DNA of 64,000 nucleotides. Origin: TMED14 sp041158165. Lineage in GTDB: Bacteria; Bacteroidota; Bacteroidia; Flavobacteriales; Schleiferiaceae. Positions within the stretch are counted from its first letter, which is position 1; every line of letters begins with the position of its first letter. The translations under genes were made by a program, and so were the position numbers. The notes under the pieces are model-generated. The model saw nothing but the letters and a program-made list of their open reading frames with translations, searched no databases and was not told the DNA's origin. Of the stretch, positions 42,712 through 50,383 are shown in pieces. The stretch lies in contig JBEBBW010000002.1 in NCBI GenBank assembly GCA_041158165.1, forward strand, positions 1 to 64,000, in the 5' to 3' direction.

Positions 42712-43890
42712 TTAGTGCTTCACCACGTCTTCAATCCACACGTCGAAGACCAGCGTGGCATTGGGCGGAATCACGCCTCCTGCACCCGCTTCGCCGTAGC
42801 CAAGGGCCGGTGGAATAATGAGCTTGGCGTGGCTACCCTTTTTCAGGCCGATCAGGCCTTGCTGCCATCCTTTGATTACGCGACCTTGGTTGCCGCACTG
42901 AACCGGGAATCCTTCGTAGGGCTCGCGCTGGGGGTTGTACTGGCCCCATGCCTTGGCAATCTCTTTGACGCTGCTGTCAAACGGTTTGCCGTTGTTCAGG
43001 TAGCCTGCATAGTGAACCAGGGCTTCATCTCCTGATACCATGGGCTCGCCCTCACCTTCGGTGACGACAAGCACTTTCAGCCCTTCGGCACGGCTCTCGG
43101 CCTTGGCTACCCACTCCGCGTACTTTTTCTCGAACTCGGCGGAATTTACGGTGCCGTTGGTGAACCAAGTAAAGTCGGCGGCGCGGGCTGCACCCTTGGC
43201 AGCCGCTTCTTCTGCGGCCTTGGCTGCTTTCGCTTGAGCGCCAGCAACGCCTTCGGTGAAGACTTTCGCGGCATCAAACTCCTTCGCGGCCTTTCCTTGA
43301 CGAATGATTTTCACCTTCATGGTGATGGGCGTCTTGGGCATGTCGCGGGGATCGCGTTCTGCGTTGGCAATCTCCGTCACCTTCTCGAGGCCTGAAATCA
43401 CCTTGCCAAAAATGCTGTGGCGGTCGTCAAGCCAGGGCGTGGCCACCTCGGTGATGAAGAACTGCGAGCCGTTGGTACCGGGTCCGCTGTTGGCCATCGA
43501 CAAAATGCCGGGCCCGCTGTGGCGAAGTGTGGGGTGGAATTCGTCGGGAAACTGGTAGCCCGGACCGCCGGTTCCGCGGCCGTCGGGATCCCCGCCCTGA
43601 ATCATAAACTGGGGAATGACGCGGTGAAAAATGAGGCCGTCAAAGAACGGCTCACCTTTTTTGGTAACCGTTTGAGGGTGGGTACCTTCGGCAAGCGCCA
43701 CGAAGTTGGCCACCGTCAACGGGGCCTTTTCCATTTCGAGTTGCACGAGGATGTCGCCCTTGCTCGTCTCGAACAGGGCGTAAAGGCCGTCACCGACCTT
43801 GATGTCTTGGTTATTCACGCGAATATCAGGTGTTGCGCCGCAGGCCACTGCAAGCAGCGCCGAAGCGGCAAGAAGCGATGGTTTAATCAT
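42712..43890 (-). CDS. Dual-family immunophilin lipoprotein (cyclophilin plus FKBP)
   Basis: 392 residues. Signal with lipobox AVAC (Cys17), so lipid-anchored in the envelope. A cyclophilin-type peptidyl-prolyl isomerase domain at 37-197 has FFDGLIFHRVIPQFMIQGGDP, SMANSGPGTNGSQFFIT and DDRHSIFGKV (in parts). An Ala/Lys/Glu linker spans about 200-245, and an FKBP domain at 268-391 has VHYAGYLNNGKPFDSS, GWQQGLIGLKKGS and IPPALGYGEAG...IPPNATLVFDV. Chimeras of this order (cyclophilin then FKBP) are known as dual-family immunophilins, described first in Flavobacterium. It should fold exported proteins. A longer frame to 44031 is not used; MIKPSLL is the natural lipoprotein start. It is coupled by ATGA to the FKBP gene upstream, and TACCTTCG lies six bases before. 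Confidence 0.92.
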   Translation of the reverse strand: MIKPSLLAASALLAVACGATPDIRVNNQDIKVGDGLYALFETSKGDILVQLEMEKAPLTVANFVALAEGTHPQTVTKKGEPFFDGLIFHRVIPQFMIQGGDPDGRGTGGPGYQFPDEFHPTLRHSGPGILSMANSGPGTNGSQFFITEVATPWLDDRHSIFGKVISGLEKVTEIANAERDPRDMPKTPITMKVKIIRQGKAAKEFDAAKVFTEGVAGAQAKAAKAAEEAAAKGAARAADFTWFTNGTVNSAEFEKKYAEWVAKAESRAEGLKVLVVTEGEGEPMVSGDEALVHYAGYLNNGKPFDSSVKEIAKAWGQYNPQREPYEGFPVQCGNQGRVIKGWQQGLIGLKKGSHAKLIIPPALGYGEAGAGGVIPPNATLVFDVWIEDVVKH

Positions 43891-44405
43891 AGTACGCGAA
43901 GGTAGTACACAAGCGGACTCATCGGAGGCACACGTCCCGCCCCAGCGAGTCCGTGCCCCAAGTGAGCCGGAAGGAGCAGAACTATGCTGTCGCCGTGGTG
44001 CGCACGCTGCAGCGCATACTGCAGGCCCCAAACGGCGTCGGGGTCGCGAAGCACGCGAACCTCGCGCGTGCCCGACTCAAAGACCTCGCCGTGAACCCCC
44101 GTTAGGCGGTAGGCGATGTTCACGAGCTCTTTTTCGGCGACGGCAGGTCCGCTCCCCTGCACTACGCGCCATTCGTAGGCACCAGACCCCGCCGGCGCAA
44201 AGGCCCATTGGGTCGAATCCATGAAGGATTTGAGGTAGGTGCGCTCCTGTTCGAGCGCCGCTCGGTTCTGCTGGATTAGCCGTTCTTGAACTTCGGCCGC
44301 GGTGAGTTGCGGGGCCTCAGGCTCGGTATCTGGACGTTGGCATGCGGCGAGCGCTGCCACCACAGCAACTACCGCCGCTCGTCGGAACGCACCTAAGCCA
44401 ACCAT
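43887..44405 (-). CDS. GldI-like FKBP-type peptidyl-prolyl isomerase lipoprotein
   Basis: 172 residues with a lipoprotein signal (ALAAC lipobox). The C-terminal 115 residues are a short FKBP domain: VNIAYRLTGVHGEVFESGTREVRV, a WGLQYALQRAHHGDSIVLLLPAHLGHG segment and VPPMSPLVYYLRVL (in parts). The family includes GldI, needed for gliding motility or T9SS in flavobacteria; here it may fold surface proteins. Usual FKBP active-site aromatic residues are only partly kept, so enzymatic activity is uncertain. It overlaps nrnA by 13 bases and the dual immunophilin by four, so the three are one unit. Confidence 0.75.
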   Translation of the reverse strand: MVGLGAFRRAAVVAVVAALAACQRPDTEPEAPQLTAAEVQERLIQQNRAALEQERTYLKSFMDSTQWAFAPAGSGAYEWRVVQGSGPAVAEKELVNIAYRLTGVHGEVFESGTREVRVLRDPDAVWGLQYALQRAHHGDSIVLLLPAHLGHGLAGAGRVPPMSPLVYYLRVL

Positions 44406-45394
44406 GATTCCAGCTTTTGAATGAGTTCGGCTTCAGCGGCGGCGAGTGCCAAAGTAGACATTCCGCCGGCGGCGTTGCGGTGCCCTCCTCCAGCGAAGTG
44501 TGCGCGGGCAAACTCGTTGACGTCGCGATCGCCCTTGCTGCGGAACGACATTTTGATGAGGCCGGCAGCGTCTTCGCGGAGCAGCACACTCACGGCAACG
44601 CCCTGTACCGATAGTCCCCAATTGACTAGGCCTTCGCTGTCGCCGGCAACGTAGCCCGCACGTTCCAGGTCATCAAGCGACAGCGTGAGCACTGCAGCAC
44701 GGCCCGAAGCTACCAAGCGCGCGCCGGAGAGTCCGTAGCCAAACGTTTTCAACCGACTCAGCGGATTGGAATCAAAGAGTCGAGCGTGGATGGCGTCGGG
44801 CTGAGCACCAGCTTCCACCAGCCGAGCCGCCGTGGCAAACGTTTGGGCGGTGGTTGACGGATACCGAAACGAACCCGTATCTGTAATCAAGCCCATGAGC
44901 AAGTTTTCGGCACAGGCCGGATCTACCGCGTCCCAGCCTTCGTCTGCGGTAATCAGGTCGGCAATCATTTCAGAGGTCGAACCTTTGGCCGTGTTGCTGT
45001 ACTGGTCGGTAAACAAGGGATCAGGTTGCTGGTGGTGGTCGATCAAGACGTTGCGGCCGGCGAACTCGGCGACATTGGCCTCCATGGCGGAACCTACCCT
45101 CGACGGGGTGTTGTAGTCCAGCGCAAAATGAAGTTCGGCTCGGCGGAAAAGTTCGGCGACTTCGCCCGGATCGCGCTCGGCCACCGAGACGAAGGCAGCG
45201 CGAAACCCTGGGCTCTCTTGAAGCGGCTTGGAGGGCTCGTTGGGGAACAGCACGCGAACTTGGTGCCCCGACGCCCTCAGGTAGTGCGCCCAACCGAGCG
45301 CTGATCCCACCGCATCGCCGTCGGGGTTCCAGTGGGTGGTGATGAGGATTTGGTGGGCACGCTGCCGGAGCGTCCGAAGTACGTCATGGATCAT
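44393..45394 (-). CDS. nrnA: Bifunctional oligoribonuclease/PAP phosphatase, DHH family
   Basis: 333 residues. The DHH domain has THWNPDGDAVGSAL, FALDYNTPSRVG, LIDHHQQPD and GLITDTGSFRYP with the Mn2+-binding residues, and the DHHA1 domain has KMSFRSKGDRDVNEFA and GGGHRNAAGG. The family degrades nano-RNA and removes the 3'-phosphate from pAp. Enzymes of this type are cytoplasmic and are often the sole oligoribonuclease in Bacteroidota. The gene diverges from ndk. A clear box for its promoter is not seen. Confidence 0.93.
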   Translation of the reverse strand: MIHDVLRTLRQRAHQILITTHWNPDGDAVGSALGWAHYLRASGHQVRVLFPNEPSKPLQESPGFRAAFVSVAERDPGEVAELFRRAELHFALDYNTPSRVGSAMEANVAEFAGRNVLIDHHQQPDPLFTDQYSNTAKGSTSEMIADLITADEGWDAVDPACAENLLMGLITDTGSFRYPSTTAQTFATAARLVEAGAQPDAIHARLFDSNPLSRLKTFGYGLSGARLVASGRAAVLTLSLDDLERAGYVAGDSEGLVNWGLSVQGVAVSVLLREDAAGLIKMSFRSKGDRDVNEFARAHFAGGGHRNAAGGMSTLALAAAEAELIQKLESWLA

Positions 45395-45408
45395 GCGGTA
45401 AATTTCGT

Positions 45409-45416
45409 ACTTTTGC
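45409..45416 (+). promoter_or_regulatory. -7 box of ndk
   Basis: TACTTTTG, full consensus, 32 bases before the ATG. This leader length is typical of non-leaderless genes and contrasts with the four-base spacing seen elsewhere. Confidence 0.6.
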
Positions 45417-45448
45417 GGCCGATTTTACGACCTCAATACCAACTTATC

Positions 45449-45871
45449 ATGAGCGCTACGAACCGCACGTTTACGATGATCAAGCCCGACGCGGTGGCCA
45501 ACGGCCACATCGGTGCCATTCTCAACCACATTAACAAGGCTGGATTCCGCATCGTAGCCATGAAGCTGACCCGCTTGAGCGTGGCTGAGGCCTCTGAATT
45601 TTACGGAATCCACCGCGAGCGTCCGTTCTTCGGCGAGCTCGTCGAGTACATGACCAGCGGACCGATCGTTGCGGCGATCCTCGAGAAGGACAACGCGGTA
45701 GCGGACTTCCGCACTGTCATTGGCGCCACCGATCCCGCCAAGGCCGACGAAGGCACGATTCGCAAGCTCTACGCGCAGTCTATTGCCGCCAACGCCGTGC
45801 ACGGCAGCGACAGCGACGAGAATGCCGCCATCGAGGGCGCATTCTTCTTCAGCGGCCGCGAGCAGTACTAA
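45449..45871 (+). CDS. ndk: Nucleoside diphosphate kinase
   Basis: 140 residues, standard length. MSATNRTFTMIKPDAV, HRERPFFGELVEYMTSGP, IGATDPAKADEGTIR and the catalytic His118 in NAVHGSDS are intact. It keeps nucleoside triphosphate pools balanced. A longer frame begins at 45332 but lies across the nrnA start, and the family N-terminus matches the ATG at 45449. It is a single gene with its own TACTTTTG promoter and a strong terminator, so it is likely expressed independently. Confidence 0.96.
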   Translation: MSATNRTFTMIKPDAVANGHIGAILNHINKAGFRIVAMKLTRLSVAEASEFYGIHRERPFFGELVEYMTSGPIVAAILEKDNAVADFRTVIGATDPAKADEGTIRKLYAQSIAANAVHGSDSDENAAIEGAFFFSGREQY

Positions 45872-45907
45872 TTCGGTGTTCCCGGGCTTCCCTCGGGCAT
45901 CGGCGCG

Positions 45908-45933
45908 AAATCCCGCCCTGTGCGGGATTTTTT
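45908..45933 (+). terminator. Rho-independent terminator after ndk
   Basis: AAATCCCGC (45908-45916), a five-base loop and GCGGGATTT (from 45922), then a run of T residues to 45933. It lies between the convergent ndk and DUF721 genes. Confidence 0.85.
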
Positions 45934-45940
45934 GTGCGCC

Positions 45941-46234
45941 CTATTTTAGAATTAACTCCTTGATTTCCAGTTGGTCTTTGAGTTCTTCTTGAAGCCCTTG
46001 TAGAAGCCGAGAATGCTGCGCACGGAGTTCGTGGCGCAAGGAGTCCGACGTGAGGAACACGGTAAGCCGTCCGTCGGTAAACGTCATCTTGCGGGTTTTT
46101 TGAACACCCGCTTCACCGAGGAGTGCGCGCCACGCGTTGCTGCACAGCGCAAGCTGAAAGGCCGGTTTGTGGCGGTGGTCCGCGAGCATGCGGCTAAGAA
46201 TGCCATCGATGCCTTCGAGGTTGGGGCGCGGCAC
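45941..46234 (-). CDS. DUF721/DciA-like protein
   Basis: 97 residues. The pattern W..L.G......T....DG.L.V...S...RHEL......L...L is the DUF721 signature, seen here as AWRALLGEAGVQKTRKMTFTDGRL and SDSLRHELRAQHSRLLQGL (in parts). DUF721 includes DciA, the helicase operator for replication start in many bacteria without DnaC. It overlaps the recF stop by one base, a common pairing in Bacteroidota. No catalytic residues are expected in this family. The assignment to DciA activity is an inference. Confidence 0.75.
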   Translation of the reverse strand: MPRPNLEGIDGILSRMLADHRHKPAFQLALCSNAWRALLGEAGVQKTRKMTFTDGRLTVFLTSDSLRHELRAQHSRLLQGLQEELKDQLEIKELILK

Positions 46235-47334
46235 TACGAAATAGGTGTTAGGTCGTGAACCATCGACTCTTGGTCGAGCGCTTTCAAGAGGGAGGCGGTG
46301 CGTTCGGGGTGGGTATCGCTTACGAAAATCTGACCGAAGCGCTGGTCGTTAACCATGCGAATGAGGCCCTCCACGCGCTGGGCGTCGAGTTTGTCAAAGA
46401 CGTCGTCGAGGAGCAAAATGGGCTTGCGGCCAATGGTTTGGTGCAGCACTTCGAACGCCGCGAGCTTAAGCGCGATGAGAAAGCTCTTTTGTTGGCCCTG
46501 AGACCCTACGCGCTGAAGGGGATGGCCGTGTAGGCTGAATTCAAGGTCTTCGCGGTGGGGACCGGACGAAGTGTACTGCAGCACGCGGTCTTTTGGCAAG
46601 CGGTCTGCGAGGAGTTGCGCCATCGATTGCTCGGCAAGGGCGCTGGCGTAGTGGAGTCCGACCTGCTCTCGCCCGCCTGAAATCTGTTCGTAGGCTTCTT
46701 GAAGCTTTGGGCCAAATTGCGCCGCAAAGCGCGTGCGCGCCGCAAACAACACCGGTGCCCATTCCGCCAGCTGCGCGTCGTACAGCTCGAGGGTATCGGC
46801 CTGAAACGTTCGGTTGGCGGCGAAGTACTTGAGCAGGGCGTTGCGCTGCTTGAGGGCACGCTGGTAAGCTTTGAGGGCGTCGAGGTAGCTGCGGTCGGAC
46901 TGCGCAATCACCGAATCCATAAACGCGCGGCGCGCTTCAGAACCTCCATGAAGGAGGTCGTGGTCCCCCGGGCTGATCATGACCACCGGAAAGCGGCCTA
47001 AGTGGTCGGAGATGCGAGGGTACTCAGCGTCGTCGGCCTTGAAAACCTTTTTTTCGCCACGTTTTAGCGCGCAGGTCACGGGCGTCGTGCCCGATTCGGC
47101 TCGAAATTCACCTTGAACCACAAAGAACGGCGCCTCAAACTGGATGCAGTGGGCATCGCTGGAGTGAAAAAAACTGCGCGTCATGCACAGAAGGTGAACG
47201 GCGTCGAGCACCGACGTCTTGCCCGAACCGTTGGCCCCTACAAGCGCATTGAGTTTGGGCGAAAAGGTGAATTCGCCCTGGGCGTGGTTCTTAAAGTGGA
47301 CTAGGCTTAGGCGATCGAGCACGACATCTTGCAT
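46234..47334 (-). CDS. recF: DNA replication and repair protein RecF
   Basis: 366 residues, an SMC-like ATPase in the RecFOR gap-repair pathway. Walker A GANGSGKTS at 34-42, signature SQGQQKSFLIALKLA and Walker B ILLLDDVFDKLD are intact, with the D-loop RVEGLI behind. RecR, its partner, is encoded at 62.2 kb. The start follows a TACTTTTG box by four bases (minus strand), so the mRNA is probably leaderless. It is coupled by one base to DUF721. It diverges from a TPR gene with the palindrome TACCTAGGTA (47345-47354) in between. Confidence 0.95.
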   Translation of the reverse strand: MQDVVLDRLSLVHFKNHAQGEFTFSPKLNALVGANGSGKTSVLDAVHLLCMTRSFFHSSDAHCIQFEAPFFVVQGEFRAESGTTPVTCALKRGEKKVFKADDAEYPRISDHLGRFPVVMISPGDHDLLHGGSEARRAFMDSVIAQSDRSYLDALKAYQRALKQRNALLKYFAANRTFQADTLELYDAQLAEWAPVLFAARTRFAAQFGPKLQEAYEQISGGREQVGLHYASALAEQSMAQLLADRLPKDRVLQYTSSGPHREDLEFSLHGHPLQRVGSQGQQKSFLIALKLAAFEVLHQTIGRKPILLLDDVFDKLDAQRVEGLIRMVNDQRFGQIFVSDTHPERTASLLKALDQESMVHDLTPIS

Positions 47335-47338
47335 GCTA

Positions 47339-47375
47339 CAAAAGTACCTAGGTATGCGCGCTTTGGCTATCTTTG
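47339..47375. promoter_or_regulatory. Divergent promoter region of recF and the TPR gene
   Basis: TACTTTTG on the minus strand (47339-47346, four bases before the recF ATG) and TATCTTTG on the plus strand (47368-47375, seven bases before the TPR ATG). The perfect palindrome TACCTAGGTA (47345-47354) overlaps the recF box by two bases. Confidence 0.6.
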
Positions 47376-47382
47376 CCGCCCT

Positions 47383-48084
47383 ATGGCAAAAGAGAAAAAA
47401 GAAATCGATTTGGTCGAGCGCCCCATTGAGGCCGTTGAAGAGACGCTTTCAAAAGCAGAAAGCTTCTTTCACACCTACCAAAAGCAAATCACGTATGGCC
47501 TCGGTGCCGTGGTCGCGGTGATTGCGCTGACGCTTGGCTACCAGGAGTTTATCGCTAAGCCCGCCGAAGAGGAAGCCCAACTCGCCCTCTACCCTGCTCA
47601 AGATGTTTTTGCCCAAGACTCCCTCAACCTAGCCCTCAACGGCAACGCCGAATTCATGGGTTTTGTCGAGATTGCCGACGAGTACTCGAACACCAAAGCG
47701 GGCAACCTGGCAAACTACTATGCCGGCCTTTGCTACCTCGGACTCGGCCAGGCAGAAGAGGCTATTGATTACCTCGAGGAGTTCGACGGCGACGGCACCT
47801 TTCTTGACATTGTGGCTACGGGGGCCATCGGCGATGCGTTTGCCGACCTCAAGCAACCCAAAGAAGCCGAAGAGTACTACGCCAAGGCTGCTTCGTACGA
47901 CGCCAACGAATTCCTGACGCCCTTTTTCTTGTCAAAAGCTGCGCTCGCCGCGGAACTAAACAGCGATTTGGACGCTGCGTTGACCTACACCAAGCGCATC
48001 AAGGCGGACTTCCCGAACTCCGCTCAAGGCGCCAATGCCGACGCGCTCATCGCGATGTACGAAGCTAAGCTCGCCGCCAAATAA
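47383..48084 (+). CDS. Membrane-anchored tetratricopeptide protein
   Basis: 233 residues. After about 30 cytosolic residues there is one membrane helix (YGLGAVVAVIALTLGY), then a periplasmic or cytosolic TPR domain: YQEFIAKPAEEEAQ, NTKAGNLANYYAGLCYLGLG, LKQPKEAEEYYAKAASYDANEF and so on (in parts). The architecture resembles YfgM-type proteins, which assist translocated-protein folding. The usual start in this frame is extended to 47329, but MAKEKKE after the TATCTTTG box fits better. It ends one base before the ribH ATG (TAATG overlap), so the two are coupled. Confidence 0.8.
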   Translation: MAKEKKEIDLVERPIEAVEETLSKAESFFHTYQKQITYGLGAVVAVIALTLGYQEFIAKPAEEEAQLALYPAQDVFAQDSLNLALNGNAEFMGFVEIADEYSNTKAGNLANYYAGLCYLGLGQAEEAIDYLEEFDGDGTFLDIVATGAIGDAFADLKQPKEAEEYYAKAASYDANEFLTPFFLSKAALAAELNSDLDAALTYTKRIKADFPNSAQGANADALIAMYEAKLAAK

Positions 48085-48548
48085 TGGCTACCGCCGAGCG
48101 CGGACCCCTCGACCTCAGCGCCGCTCCCACTGCTAAAGGGCGGCGCTTTGCGTTGGTGGTGAGTTCATGGAATCCTGAAATCACGAATGCCCTCGCCGAC
48201 GGCGCAGCCCGAGTGCTCGAGCAGCTCAAGGCCGAACGCGTTGACCGCTTTGATGTTCCGGGCAGCTTTGAGTTGATCCACGGATGCAAAGTGCACGCGG
48301 AATCCCTCGAATACGACGCCGTCATCGCGATCGGGTCGGTGGTTCGCGGCGAGACGCCCCACTTTGATTTTGTGTGCCAGGGCGTGACGTACGGCATCGC
48401 CCGGCTAAACGCCACCGGCAAAACTCCCGTGATCTTCTGTGTGCTGACCGACGACACCTACCAGCAATCGCTCGACCGAAGCGGAGGGCGACTCGGCAAC
48501 AAAGGCGAAGAGGCTGCCGTGGCCGCCGTGCAAATGGCTGCGTTTTAA
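48084..48548 (+). CDS. ribH: 6,7-dimethyl-8-ribityllumazine synthase
   Basis: 154 residues, the penultimate step of riboflavin synthesis. Marks: FALVVSSWNPEIT, FDVPGSFELI, VIAIGSVVRGETPHFDFVC with the catalytic His, GVTYGIARLN and the end GRLGNKGEEAAVAAVQM. Length is standard. It is coupled to the TPR gene and precedes a gap of 92 bases before the next gene. No riboflavin (FMN) riboswitch is seen upstream, so control is probably by the TPR promoter alone. Confidence 0.95.
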   Translation: MATAERGPLDLSAAPTAKGRRFALVVSSWNPEITNALADGAARVLEQLKAERVDRFDVPGSFELIHGCKVHAESLEYDAVIAIGSVVRGETPHFDFVCQGVTYGIARLNATGKTPVIFCVLTDDTYQQSLDRSGGRLGNKGEEAAVAAVQMAAF

Positions 48549-48640
48549 CGAGCATCCGCCACCCGGGAACCAGTTCCTTTTTTCACCGTTCCTGCGCGCC
48601 CCGTGCCACGGACCGAAGGAAGTTCCGAACTTTGACACCT

Positions 48641-50374
48641 ATGAGTACGATTTTGGATTCGGCCGCCGTGGAGCGCGCCGAGCTTTGGCTCAACAGCCCT
48701 ATTGACGACGCCGACAAGGACGCCATCCGCCACCTTCGCGAGGCCGACCCCGCCGCGTTCAACGAAGCATTTTACACCGAACTTGAATTTGGTACAGGCG
48801 GACTGCGCGGACTGATGCGCTTGGGCAGCAACGGCATCAACCGCTACACCGTAGGCCTGGCGACCCAAGGCCTGGCGAACTACGTGCTGCAGGCCAGCGC
48901 TACCCCGTCGGTGGCCATTGCCTTTGATTCGCGCAACCAATCTCCGGAATTTGCGCGCGAGGCCGCCACGGTCTTGGCCGCCAACGGCGTGAACGTGTGG
49001 TTGTTTGAGGAACTGCGCCCGACGCCTGAATTGAGCTTCGCCGTGCGGCTCCATGGGTGCACCGCGGGCATTGTGATTACCGCGAGCCATAATCCGAAGG
49101 AGTACAACGGCTACAAGGTGTACTGGAGCGACGGCGGGCAAATCGTGCCCCCGAACGACAAGGAATTGCTTGCGGCAGTGCGCGCAGTCAGCCTAGCCGA
49201 CGTCAAGCGCAGCGGCGGCAGCGGCACGATTCGCTCGCTTGGACGCGAGACCGACGAGGCCTATTTGGGCGCACTCGAAACGCTTTCGCTGAACCGCCAA
49301 GGGAATTCCGCCTTAGGCATCGTCTTCACGGCCCTACACGGAACCTCGATCACCCTGCTCCCTGAGGCGCTTCGGCGCTGGGGCTTCAGCAAGGTAGACG
49401 TGCTCGAATCCCAGGCCGCGCCCGACGGCAATTTTCCGACGGTCCACTCGCCCAATCCCGAGGAATCCGCTGCGTTGGCTCAAGCCGTAGCCCGCGCAGA
49501 GGAACGTGGCTACGACTTCGTGGTGGGATGCGACCCCGACAGCGACCGCGTGGGAATCGCGGTGCGCGACGACCAAAAAGAACTGGTGCTCCTGAACGGG
49601 AACCAGGCTGCCGCGGTCCTAATGGACTATGTCTTGGCGCAGCGCAGCGCCCAAGGAAGCATGCCCCCAAATCCCTTTGTGGCCAGCACGGTGGTCACCT
49701 CTCCGTTGCTGCTCCGCGTGGCCGAACACTACGGGGTGGATGCGACCGAAACCCTGACCGGTTTCAAATGGATTGCGGAACAAATTCGCCTCCGCGAGGG
49801 CAAGCAGCATTTCGTGGTCGGCGGTGAAGAAAGCTACGGATACCTGGCTGGCGACTTTGTTCGCGACAAAGACGCCATTGGCTCTGCCTGCCTTTTGGCC
49901 GAGGCGGCCGCGTACCATGCCGCCCAGGGATCTAGTTTCTACCGTGCCCTACTCGACCTTTATGCCCGCCATGGGGTGCACCAAGACGAACTGCTCAGCG
50001 TGACCAAGCCCGGCCGCAGCGGCCTCGAAGAGATTCAGGCCATCATGAGCCGGTTGCGCACGAACGCCCCAAGCGATGTAGCGGGCTTTGACGTCGCTGA
50101 AGTACTGGACTACCAAAGCCAGTGGCGAACCGCCGTGGCAACCGGGGCCAAAACGCCAATTGCGCTGCCCAAATCCAACGTAATTCAGCTCGTGCTCGCC
50201 AACGGCGACCGCATTACCGCCCGACCAAGCGGCACCGAACCCAAGATTAAGTACTACTTCAACGTCGTGGGTTCCCACCTCGACGAAGCCAATCGGGCAG
50301 CGCAGTACCGAAGGCTGCGGAGCGAGCTCGCGGCCCGCGTAGAAGCGTACCGCAGCGCACTGAAGAAGTACTAA
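48641..50374 (+). CDS. Phosphoglucomutase/phosphomannomutase
   Basis: 577 residues, a large phosphohexomutase of the type common in Bacteroidota. The active serine is Ser149 in TASHNPKEYNGYKVYW, the metal loop is DPDSDRVG, the sugar loop GGEESYGYLAGDFVRDKDA and the phosphate loop ARPSGTEPKIKYYF (in parts). The GEESYG loop fits glucose or mannose phosphates. It interconverts hexose 1- and 6-phosphates for glycogen or glycan building. A longer frame extends upstream to 48374 through ribH, but MSTILDSAAV is the natural start, with GAACTTTG six bases before it. The TAA stop is used as the start of a TAACTTGG box in front of the next gene. Confidence 0.93.
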   Translation: MSTILDSAAVERAELWLNSPIDDADKDAIRHLREADPAAFNEAFYTELEFGTGGLRGLMRLGSNGINRYTVGLATQGLANYVLQASATPSVAIAFDSRNQSPEFAREAATVLAANGVNVWLFEELRPTPELSFAVRLHGCTAGIVITASHNPKEYNGYKVYWSDGGQIVPPNDKELLAAVRAVSLADVKRSGGSGTIRSLGRETDEAYLGALETLSLNRQGNSALGIVFTALHGTSITLLPEALRRWGFSKVDVLESQAAPDGNFPTVHSPNPEESAALAQAVARAEERGYDFVVGCDPDSDRVGIAVRDDQKELVLLNGNQAAAVLMDYVLAQRSAQGSMPPNPFVASTVVTSPLLLRVAEHYGVDATETLTGFKWIAEQIRLREGKQHFVVGGEESYGYLAGDFVRDKDAIGSACLLAEAAAYHAAQGSSFYRALLDLYARHGVHQDELLSVTKPGRSGLEEIQAIMSRLRTNAPSDVAGFDVAEVLDYQSQWRTAVATGAKTPIALPKSNVIQLVLANGDRITARPSGTEPKIKYYFNVVGSHLDEANRAAQYRRLRSELAARVEAYRSALKKY

Positions 50375-50383
50375 CTTGGGGAC

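Noticed and set aside
43891..44031. Extension of the dual immunophilin frame upstream
   Set aside because: It would overlap the GldI-like gene, and the lipoprotein signal starts at 43890.
48374..48640. Extension of the phosphohexomutase frame upstream into ribH
   Set aside because: The extra residues are Arg-rich and nonhomologous in character, and the natural start is at 48641 after a promoter-like box.
48549..48640. FMN riboswitch or other structured leader around ribH
   Set aside because: The upstream sequence is the TPR gene and the downstream gap of 92 bases shows no conserved FMN-element motif.
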